Assembly: GCA_945901215.1 (NCBI GenBank)
Contig: CAMDKE010000068.1
Span: forward strand, 1-10,517
Length of the DNA: 10,517 bases
DNA from: Comamonas sp. lk
GTDB taxonomy: Bacteria > Pseudomonadota > Gammaproteobacteria > Burkholderiales > Burkholderiaceae_C
Direction of reading: 5' to 3'
This document shows positions 1-4,520 of the stretch, one piece after another. A program made the position numbers and the translations under genes. The stretch's first letter is position 1. Each line of letters starts with the position of its first letter. The notes beneath the pieces are model-generated. The model had not been told where the DNA came from and ran no database searches. It saw only the letters and a list, made by a program, of their open reading frames with translations.

Positions 1-29
1 GGAATTAGCGCTACGCTTTGAGAGAACAA

Positions 30-98
30 ATTTGCATTGCACTTGCAATGCAACTTACCGATCAAAACAGCCATAGTCCACCCCGTCCGTGTTGCCCC
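30..98. repeat. 69-bp inverted repeat, left copy (partner 2912-2980)
   Basis: The reverse complement of this stretch matches 2912-2980 with a single mismatch (G at 76 here). It contains a perfect 22-bp palindrome (32-53). Read on the minus strand, part of it resembles coding sequence of the oxidoreductase at 6736-8793 (a V-D-Y-G segment; 13 identical bases with 6877-6889). Together the two copies bracket the TetR/AraC/hydroxylase block. No target-site duplication or transposase was seen, so calling it a mobile-element end would be inference. Confidence 0.85.
32..53. promoter_or_regulatory. 22-bp perfect palindrome, candidate Zur-type operator (left copy)
   Basis: The 10-bp arms TTGCATTGCA and TGCAATGCAA flank a 2-bp centre. 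The sequence resembles the GCAA...TTGC palindromes in front of zur (3070-3082, 3098-3110) but is longer. If it is an operator here, the controlled gene would lie to the left of the window on the minus strand. It may also be a passive copy carried by the inverted repeat. Confidence 0.5.
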
Positions 99-146
99 TG
101 ATGGCTTGCAGCGGACCAAGAAGCTCTTTGAATGAGTTACTACCGT

Positions 147-295
147 CAATCCGGCGGGCAGCTTTCAGCTGTTTCGCATTGGCGACGCAGTGGCGGCGCG
201 CAATCCGCATGCGGCGGTGTTGGATGGCTTGCGCTTGGCGCGGGAGTTGTGAGAGCAGCCAGCGCTGCGGACGAACGCTTTCGACCCCATGGCGG
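147..295. repeat. 149-bp inverted duplicate of 6693-6841
   Basis: This stretch equals the reverse complement of 6693-6841 with two mismatches: one in the coding part (CCG for ACG, giving Pro for Thr) and one at 291. It covers the last 34 codons of the oxidoreductase gene plus about 43 bp downstream of its stop. The high identity points to a recent duplication or to gene conversion. Confidence 0.92.
148..252 (+). pseudogene. 3'-end fragment of the FMN/FAD oxidoreductase gene
   Basis: These bases read as the final 34 residues of the oxidoreductase, from NPAGSFQLFRIGD to GLRLAREL and the TGA stop (250-252), identical to the intact gene except Pro for Thr in the ARN(P/T)HAA motif. In the same frame a TGA lies just upstream at 133-135, so there is no start and no functional protein. 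It is a dead tail of the gene whose intact copy is at 6736-8793 on the other strand. Confidence 0.85.
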
Positions 296-319
296 TCTTA
301 GGGACTGGCGATTTCACCG
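281..319. repeat. 39-bp direct repeat, copy 1 (partner 2849-2887)
   Basis: It matches 2849-2887 at 36 of 39 positions; the shared core includes GGGACTGGCGATTTCACCG. The first 10 bases also occur, inverted, downstream of the oxidoreductase gene (up to 6698), so the repeat begins inside the 149-bp duplicate and continues beyond it. It looks like a short intergenic repeat of the kind common in this group; that family link is from memory. Confidence 0.75.
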
Positions 320-530
320 CCCTCAAGCGGGCCCTCGATTCAGATGCAGGGTAAGCACCTTAGGCGACAGAAATTCAGCGCAACCCGTCATCCAACAGTA
401 ACTCCTTCTTGGTAAGTCAATTGGGTGGTTGACGAAAATTACCTTCGCCCGCGTGTTAGATGCTGAAACCGGGCGGAACCCGTAATTGAGGTACTGAGAT
501 GTCCGCCCACAAGAGGTCATGTCTGCACGA
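320..530. other. Non-coding gap with no recognised feature
   Basis: Between the direct repeat and the stop of the TetR gene I see no supported gene, RNA or clear terminator. Open frames crossing it are short and begin inside repeat sequence. Together with 1-319 this makes 530 bp without an intact gene, consistent with a rearranged junction. Confidence 0.5.
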
Positions 531-1148
531 TCAAGGCAAGCCTGAGGACGCGCGCTGTCCCAGGTCCACGATGGCATGGGCAATCTCATCCAGGGAGCGG
601 CTGTGCAGCGGGTCGTCGACGTAAAAGAGCAAATCATGCGAATACCAGCCGTAGCTCAACGCATGCGCCATGCGTGCCAAAGCAATGACCTTAGGCTCTG
701 GCAGATTGGCAGATGAAGCGCGCAGCGCAGCGGCCCAAATTGCCACGAATTCCTCGTGGATTTTGCGCAAGGCAGCGGCCGATGAAACCTGACGCTCCAG
801 CAAAAGTAGCGCAGTCCACTCTCGTGGTCTTGAGAACCCCAGGTTAATCAAGGTCTCCAACAATTCCTTGACCATGGTCTCCAAGGACTGGCCCGCATGC
901 TCAGCCACTGTCGCGCGCAAGAGCGTGCCACATTCGACACAGCGCTTGTGGATGGTGGACGCAGCCAGAGTTCGCAAATTAGGGACGTAGTCGTAAAAGG
1001 TGCCAATCCCCACCCCGGCCACCGAAACCACCTCACGGACGGTCATTTTCTCGTAGCCCTGCGTAATCAAAACCCGAACAAATGCTTCTTGAAGCGCGCC
1101 CAGCGTGAGTTGTGAGCGGCTTTGCACCGGCCTTTTTCGGGTTGCCAT
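531..1148 (-). CDS. TetR/AcrR-family transcriptional regulator
   Basis: A 205-residue protein of typical TetR length. The N-terminal DNA-binding domain covers about residues 10-60: a first helix around LTLGALQEAFVRVL, then an HTH reading TVREVVSVAGVGIGTFYDYV (37-55), the family signature ending in the 'GTFY' recognition helix. Residues 65-200 are helical and should form the ligand-binding/dimerisation domain; the ligand cannot be read from sequence. The frame stays open upstream to 1286, but the start at 1148 (MATRKRPVQ) fits the family length and leaves only the usual short N-terminal arm. No good Shine-Dalgarno is visible there (the minus strand reads CCTCC), so the start is not certain. 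It is divergent from the AraC-HTH/hydroxylase pair, and TetR regulators commonly control the neighbouring divergent gene, so it plausibly represses that pair; this is inference. Confidence 0.88.
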   Translation of the reverse strand: MATRKRPVQSRSQLTLGALQEAFVRVLITQGYEKMTVREVVSVAGVGIGTFYDYVPNLRTLAASTIHKRCVECGTLLRATVAEHAGQSLETMVKELLETLINLGFSRPREWTALLLLERQVSSAAALRKIHEEFVAIWAAALRASSANLPEPKVIALARMAHALSYGWYSHDLLFYVDDPLHSRSLDEIAHAIVDLGQRASSGLP

Positions 1149-1266
1149 TGGAGGTTTATCCGCATCGCTGCCGAGCGAATTTAAATAGCGAACATGGGTC
1201 ATGGCATATTGAAATAGACTTTTTGCTCGGGGGATTCTGCTCCCATTTTTGACCATTGGATCTGAA
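1149..1266. promoter_or_regulatory. Divergent intergenic region between the TetR gene and AraC-HTH/hydroxylase genes
   Basis: This 118-bp gap must carry promoters for both directions. On the plus strand TTGAAA (1209-1214) could be a -35 box, but no convincing -10 lies 16-18 bp downstream. ATTTAAAT at 1179-1186 is a short AT palindrome close to the TetR start. Neither is strong enough to name as promoter or operator; the region is listed as the likely target of the TetR protein by position only. Confidence 0.3.
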
Positions 1267-1629
1267 ATGTCCCATAAATCACCCATCCCAGAGCGCTTAC
1301 AAGGGTCACAGTTGCAGCTGGAGAATTTGTGCGCCTGGATAGACGAGCATATTGAACAACCTATTGGGTGGCCGGAACTTATGCTCCAGAGTGGACTGAG
1401 TTACCAGGCACTTCAGTCTTTGTTTTGGCGCTGGAAGGCCACCACCCCCATGACCTGGATTCGTCAACGTCGGAACATTGCGAAGGCGCTACTCGCACAA
1501 AGCGGTGCCATTGGTCTCAAGCCAATTTTTTTGCGGTCAAAAGATACGCAGTTCGGTCGATACGAAGAAATCTGTACCAGCCACTGTGCCCAGCCCGTGC
1601 GCGCCGACCAATATGGAGACCACGCATGA
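1267..1629 (+). CDS. AraC-type HTH-domain protein, short, possibly degenerate
   Basis: A 120-residue protein consisting of little more than an AraC/XylS DNA-binding domain. The first HTH is clear: LENLCAWIDEHIEQPIGWPELM...GLSYQALQSLFWRW, followed by the linker-helix signature TTPMTWIRQRRNIAKALL (59-76). The second HTH (about 80-113, with SKDTQFGRYEEI) is only weakly recognisable and lacks the usual pattern, so it may be diverged or decayed. There is no N-terminal sensing domain. The ATG at 1267 (GGAT about six bases upstream) is preferred over an in-frame TTG at 1249. The stop overlaps the hydroxylase start as ATGA, and the hydroxylase's ribosome-binding site lies inside this ORF, so the two are probably translationally coupled. 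It may regulate the operon, or may be a remnant kept because its translation feeds the next gene. Confidence 0.6.
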   Translation: MSHKSPIPERLQGSQLQLENLCAWIDEHIEQPIGWPELMLQSGLSYQALQSLFWRWKATTPMTWIRQRRNIAKALLAQSGAIGLKPIFLRSKDTQFGRYEEICTSHCAQPVRADQYGDHA

Positions 1630-2501
1630 CTGCGTCACAAATTCAAAACAGTTTGGTTATTTGTCTAATTATTGGCTTTGCCGTTATGGAGGTAGTCAGT
1701 CGTCGGTACAAAGATACCGTGCATGCCAGCGCGGACGACACCAAGCTAGAACTGTTGATGTTTCTTGGCTTGGTGGCGGTAACGCAGCCCTTGGCCATTT
1801 TGGTGACATCCAAATTAGGCATCTGGCTGCTGCCAGACTACAAAGGCATGTTGGCTGAATGGCCCTGGTGGGCGATGGTGGGTTTGCTGATATTGGTGGA
1901 CGACCTGACGCAATACTGGTGGCACCGGATTTCGCACACCACTGTGCTCTGGCCGCTGCACCGCGCCCACCACTCGGCGCAGTACATGAGCATACGGGTG
2001 ACCTTTCGCAATAACTTTTTTTACTATCTGATGATGCCGGGGTTGTGGTTTGCCGGTGCGCTACTGTACTTTGGCGTGGGGGGAATTGTTTATGCGCTCT
2101 ATGTGGTATTCAAACTATTTGTGATTTTGGGCGCCCACAGCGCCTGGCGCTGGGATGAGCCTTTGTACCGAATCCCCGCCTTACGGCCTTTGATGTGGGT
2201 GCTCGAGCGAACCATCTCCACGCCTGCCACACACTGGGCGCACCACGCCATCTCCAACGCTGACGGCGTGGGCCACTACAAGGGAAACTTCGGCAACTTG
2301 CTGTTTATTTGGGATCTTATTTTTGGAACCGCCTTGATCACCCGACGCTACCCCGAGCAGGTAGGCCTCATAGACGACAAACTGTTTGGTCACGAACGCT
2401 GGTACCACCAAATGTTTTTTCCTTTGGTCAGCTCGTCAAGGGAGCATACGGCGCTGAAGTTCGGTGGCGGGATTTACGACGCCGAAAAAGAGATTTCATG
2501 A
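1626..2501 (+). CDS. Fatty acid hydroxylase / sterol desaturase superfamily membrane protein
   Basis: A 291-residue integral membrane di-iron enzyme. It carries the superfamily's histidine clusters: HRISH (100-104), HRAHH (112-116) and HWAHH (203-207), which bind the two irons that activate O2 for hydroxylation or desaturation of a lipid C-H bond. Hydrophobic segments lie at about 8-21, 43-66, 80-95, 133-151 and 154-170, with the His clusters facing the cytoplasm in this family. The start ATG at 1626 has a good GGAG (1615-1618) seven bases upstream and overlaps the preceding AraC-HTH stop. The substrate cannot be deduced; relatives act on fatty acids, sterols, hopanoids, carotenoids and ether lipids. 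Base composition is a little less GC-rich than the zinc and mttB genes, and the whole block is bracketed by 69-bp inverted repeats, which hints at acquisition or rearrangement as a unit. Confidence 0.93.
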   Translation: MTASQIQNSLVICLIIGFAVMEVVSRRYKDTVHASADDTKLELLMFLGLVAVTQPLAILVTSKLGIWLLPDYKGMLAEWPWWAMVGLLILVDDLTQYWWHRISHTTVLWPLHRAHHSAQYMSIRVTFRNNFFYYLMMPGLWFAGALLYFGVGGIVYALYVVFKLFVILGAHSAWRWDEPLYRIPALRPLMWVLERTISTPATHWAHHAISNADGVGHYKGNFGNLLFIWDLIFGTALITRRYPEQVGLIDDKLFGHERWYHQMFFPLVSSSREHTALKFGGGIYDAEKEIS

Positions 2502-2521
2502 AGGTGCCCAGGCGTTAGCCC

Positions 2522-2538
2522 GGCCCAAGGGCCCTTTT
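2522..2538 (+). terminator. Weak candidate intrinsic terminator after the hydroxylase gene
   Basis: GGCC (2522-2525) pairs with GGCC (2530-2533) around a four-base loop CAAG, followed by C and TTTT. It sits 20 bp after the hydroxylase stop. The stem is short and the T run is only four bases, so it is marginal. Confidence 0.25.
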
Positions 2539-2583
2539 GAGCGCAACGGTCTGGTTCCTAGGCCAGTCAGTAAGGAAAGCGAT

Positions 2584-2799
2584 ATGAATTGCTGCTCTGG
2601 AAATTGCAACCAAGGGCGTACCTGCACGATGAGAGTTGATCGCGTCATCAACTCTGGCCAGCCGAAATCAAGCAACTCTTCACGGCTCTATATAAATGGG
2701 CTTGCTTTGATTATTTTTTCTGCAGTAACTGTCAACTTTTTTTCAATGGATGGCGATCAGTACTCAAAAATCCTCGTTGGGTTACTTTTCGCATTCTGA
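2584..2799 (+). CDS. Small Cys-rich single-helix membrane protein, function unknown
   Basis: A 71-residue ORF with a strong ribosome-binding site (AAGGAAAG, 2572-2579) four bases before ATG. The N-terminus is Cys-rich (C3, C4, C8, C14, in MNCCSGNCNQGRTC); residues 36-54 form one hydrophobic segment (LYINGLALIIFSAVTVNFF), and the C-terminal 60-71 is again hydrophobic. Short proteins beginning with a similar Cys/'CNQGR' motif occur in Comamonadaceae as hypothetical proteins (from memory). The motif suggests metal or thiol binding, but no function is assigned. It is AT-richer than the flanking genes and lies 82 bp after the hydroxylase, inside the inverted-repeat-bracketed block. Confidence 0.6.
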   Translation: MNCCSGNCNQGRTCTMRVDRVINSGQPKSSNSSRLYINGLALIIFSAVTVNFFSMDGDQYSKILVGLLFAF

Positions 2800-2848
2800 T
2801 AGCTGACGTTGGCGAATGTCCGCAGTTGGCCCAAAGTGACTGCTGGAA

Positions 2849-2887
2849 TCGACCCCATTGCTGTCTCAGGGACTGGCGATTTCACCG
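2849..2887. repeat. 39-bp direct repeat, copy 2 (partner 281-319)
   Basis: Same orientation as 281-319, 36 of 39 identical. It is followed 24 bp later by the right copy of the 69-bp inverted repeat, whereas the left copy of this repeat lies 182 bp to the inner side of the left inverted repeat. The bracketing structure is therefore not a simple mirror. Confidence 0.75.
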
Positions 2888-2952
2888 TCTTTCAGCTCAA
2901 TCCGGAAATATGGGGCAACACGGACGGGGTGGAGTATGGCTGTTTTGATCGG
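2884..2952 (+). pseudogene. Possible diverged fragment of an oxidoreductase-like gene
   Basis: This open stretch reads TVFQLNPEIWGNTDGVEYG... then a TAA stop at 2953. It aligns by eye with YFALKPHSSNQGAVDYG (residues 623-639) of the oxidoreductase encoded at 6736-8793: shared F, L, P, N, V, (D/E), Y, G with one gap. The inverted copy at 30-98 reads V-D-Y-G and shares 13 consecutive bases with that gene. It is probably a relic of a paralogue, but the match is short. Confidence 0.35.
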
Positions 2953-2980
2953 TAAGTTGCATTGCAAGTGCAATGCAAAT
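2912..2980. repeat. 69-bp inverted repeat, right copy (partner 30-98)
   Basis: It matches the reverse complement of 30-98 with one mismatch, and the palindrome lies at 2957-2978. With the left copy it brackets a segment of about 2.8 kb carrying the TetR, AraC-HTH, hydroxylase and small Cys-rich genes. Confidence 0.85.
2957..2978. promoter_or_regulatory. 22-bp perfect palindrome, candidate Zur-type operator (right copy)
   Basis: Arms TTGCATTGCA/TGCAATGCAA around AG. It lies 170 bp upstream of the zur start and 91 bp upstream of the first zur-proximal palindrome. It could be an auxiliary upstream operator or a relic of another Zur-controlled promoter. Confidence 0.5.
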
Positions 2981-3069
2981 ACCCGCACCGCTGCCCGCCG
3001 GCTCAGGACAATGGATGTAAGGTAAAGCTGCGGAACCCGATGAAAAAGGCGCACCAATTGCCACATAAC

Positions 3070-3082
3070 GCAACTTGATTGC
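3070..3082. promoter_or_regulatory. Candidate Zur operator 1
   Basis: GCAACTTGATTGC has GCAA/TTGC arms separated by five bases. It lies just upstream of the TATAAT box, where a bound repressor would cover the -35 to -10 region. The Zur assignment is inferred from its position before a Fur-family gene heading a znuD cluster. Confidence 0.55.
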
Positions 3083-3085
3083 ATC

Positions 3086-3091
3086 TATAAT
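3086..3091 (+). promoter_or_regulatory. Candidate -10 box of the zur promoter
   Basis: TATAAT is a perfect -10 hexamer, 37 bp before the GTG start and between the two palindromes. No good -35 lies at 16-18 bp (3062-3069 reads CACATAAC), as is common for repressed or activator-assisted promoters. Confidence 0.55.
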
Positions 3092-3097
3092 TAAATC

Positions 3098-3110
3098 GCA
3101 ACTCAGTTGC
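3098..3110. promoter_or_regulatory. Candidate Zur operator 2
   Basis: GCAACTCAGTTGC is a perfect palindrome of 6-bp arms around one base. It is spaced 28 bp from operator 1 (start to start) and covers the expected transcription start. The pair supports autoregulation of zur and, through read-through, of the downstream zinc genes. Confidence 0.6.
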
Positions 3111-3128
3111 ATTTATTTTGGATGAATT

Positions 3129-3710
3129 GTGGCTTCTGTACTTTCCTCTAATCTGGCGATTTCTGGCTCAGCGCTGGGCGCTGGTGACCCAATTGACGCT
3201 TTGCTATCAGCCCACGGCCTGCGCCGCACTGCCGCAGCGCGCCGGGTACTCGGCTGGCTGCTGGCGCATCCCGACACCAGCTACACCCATGCCCAGTTGC
3301 AAGCCGCGTTGTCGGATGACCGTGTGGCGGGTGGCGCCGATGCCGCTACGCACGCCGCGGCCGGTGAAGGGGTGCGGCTGGACCGCGTGACCTTGTACCG
3401 CCTGATTGACCGCCTAACGCAAGTGGGTTTGTTGCTGTGCCGGGTGGATAGCCAACGGTTGCGCCGCTACCAGGCCATGCCGCCTAGCGTGCAGACCATG
3501 CCGCACTTCGAGTGCCAAAGCTGCCATAAAGACAGCCCACTTTCGGGTGCGCTTAAAGGCAATGCGCAAGATTTGGAACGTGCCGCACAAACCGCACTGG
3601 AAGCCTTGCAAGCGCTGGGCTACCAAGGCATGAGCCTGGACTTTGCCGTGCGCGGGGTGTGTGCAGACTGCGCTGCTCCTGCCGCATCCAAACCCGGAGC
3701 CGCCGCGTGA
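3129..3710 (+). CDS. zur: Fur-family transcriptional repressor, probable zinc uptake regulator Zur
   Basis: A 193-residue Fur-family repressor. The winged-helix domain spans roughly residues 20-118, with the recognition region RLDRVTLYRLIDRLTQVGLL (83-102). The C-terminal dimerisation/metal domain follows, with HFECQSC (126-132) and VCADC (177-181): the paired CxxC motifs (C129/C132 and C178/C181) form the family's structural zinc site. A long insertion rich in Ala/Gly (about 65-82) and an extended N-terminus make it longer than most Zur proteins. The start is GTG 3129 because an in-frame TGA lies at 3123-3125; no strong ribosome-binding site is visible. Zur rather than Fur or PerR is inferred from the znuD-like receptor downstream and the distinctive GCAA/TTGC operators. 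Zinc-loaded protein would bind these and repress the cluster. Confidence 0.85.
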   Translation: MASVLSSNLAISGSALGAGDPIDALLSAHGLRRTAAARRVLGWLLAHPDTSYTHAQLQAALSDDRVAGGADAATHAAAGEGVRLDRVTLYRLIDRLTQVGLLLCRVDSQRLRRYQAMPPSVQTMPHFECQSCHKDSPLSGALKGNAQDLERAAQTALEALQALGYQGMSLDFAVRGVCADCAAPAASKPGAAA

Positions 3711-3823
3711 TTCAAACCAGCAATTTGCAGTACGCCAACCCCGGCAGCAACGTTCTGTGGCTCATCTGGTAGCAATAAATCCATCGTGTCAGTGTTCTTG
3801 AACTTTTACACACGCCGTAATTT

Positions 3824-4066
3824 ATGAAAAAAATGCTCTTAGTCCTTTCCGCGTTTGCGCTCACAGCTACGCTCTCAATAGCGGCAGAAAGTGAAAAGGA
3901 AACCAAGGAAGACATCGCCAAACACCGCGCCATCGCCGCAGCGCACGAAGCTGCTGCCAAGTGCCGTGAAGCCGGCAAGGGAGAAGACGTTTGCAACAAA
4001 GAGCTGGCAAAAGCGTGCAAAGGCATTGCCATTGGCAAGTTCTGCGGCATGAAGCACGAGCACTGA
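3824..4066 (+). CDS. Small exported Cys/His protein of the zinc cluster
   Basis: An 80-residue protein with a signal peptide (lysines at 2-3, hydrophobic 4-19, probable cleavage after A20 or A21), leaving a mature periplasmic peptide of about 60 residues. The mature part is helical and charged, with four cysteines (47, 57, 65, 74) and four histidines (34, 41, 78, 80). The spacing suggests a disulfide-stapled helical hairpin with a terminal HEH metal-binding tail. It starts 113 bp after zur; that gap contains no clear promoter, only a short GCAATTTGC palindrome (3720-3728). Similar small proteins accompany ZnuD-type receptors in Burkholderiales (from memory). A role as a periplasmic zinc carrier or receptor partner is inference. 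Confidence 0.75.
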   Translation: MKKMLLVLSAFALTATLSIAAESEKETKEDIAKHRAIAAAHEAAAKCREAGKGEDVCNKELAKACKGIAIGKFCGMKHEH

Positions 4067-4075
4067 ACCCGTTCC

Positions 4076-4450
4076 ATGGCGTGGTTGAAATTCATGGCAA
4101 AAGGCAGATGGCACATCGGTGTGCTGGGCCTGACTTTGGTGCTTGCGCAAAGCATCGGGCTGATCCATGGCATTGCACACGCGCCCCTTCTCACGCAAAC
4201 GCATGCTGAACACGCAAGCGATGCACCGCACAGCTTTGTCGAGCATCTATTCGGTGACCACCAAGACCAGGACGGCAATGCAAAGTGCCGTCTGTTCGAC
4301 CAGAGTAAGCACCTCGATGGTCTTTGCGATATCTCTGCGGTGGTATTGCCCACGCACTTGGCAGCAGCCATTCCCGCTGGGTTCACGGGTCTAACAAATA
4401 TTCCCTGGTTTGCGACGTTTCACGCTCGCGGCCCGCCAACCTTCCGTTGA
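4076..4450 (+). CDS. His-rich one-helix membrane protein (DUF2946-like)
   Basis: A 124-residue protein starting nine bases after the previous stop. Residues 13-34 form a hydrophobic segment (IGVLGLTLVLAQSIGLIHGIAH), either an uncleaved anchor or a signal peptide. A His/Asp-rich stretch follows (H31, H35, H43, H46, H52, H57, H62), then CRLFDQSKHLDGLC (71-84) and a C-terminal end HARGPPTFR (117-124). The CRLFDQ...ARGPP architecture is typical of small proteins encoded beside metal TonB receptors in betaproteobacteria (DUF2946-like; family name from memory). The histidines suggest transient zinc binding at the inner membrane or in the periplasm. An alternative start is the ATG at 4094. It is probably co-transcribed with the preceding gene and with the receptor 70 bp downstream. 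Confidence 0.72.
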   Translation: MAWLKFMAKGRWHIGVLGLTLVLAQSIGLIHGIAHAPLLTQTHAEHASDAPHSFVEHLFGDHQDQDGNAKCRLFDQSKHLDGLCDISAVVLPTHLAAAIPAGFTGLTNIPWFATFHARGPPTFR

Positions 4451-4469
4451 TCTTCTGAGTCAGTTGTTT

Positions 4470-4493
4470 CCGCCTCGCAGGTAGCGCAGGCGG
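4470..4493 (+). other. Hairpin in the leader between the His-rich gene and the receptor gene
   Basis: CCGCCT (4470-4475) pairs with AGGCGG (4488-4493), and CGC (4476-4478) with GCG (4484-4486) with one bulged C. No T run follows, so it is not an intrinsic terminator. It could modulate mRNA stability or expression of the receptor gene 27 bp downstream. Confidence 0.4.
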
Positions 4494-4520
4494 TGTTATC
4501 CATTTGTCAACGGAATTACC

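Noticed and set aside
531..1286. Longer 251-residue reading of the TetR gene
   Set aside because: The first 46 residues have no family similarity and would run across the divergent promoter region; the 205-residue form matches usual TetR length.
1..3000. Insertion sequence ends with a transposase between them
   Set aside because: No transposase-like protein is encoded between the inverted repeats and no target-site duplication was visible, so it is recorded only as inverted repeats.
3712..4386. 224-residue minus-strand open frame opposite the two small zinc-cluster genes
   Set aside because: The plus-strand genes have a signal peptide and membrane segment with conserved Cys/His motifs; the antisense frame shows no domain and no ribosome-binding site.
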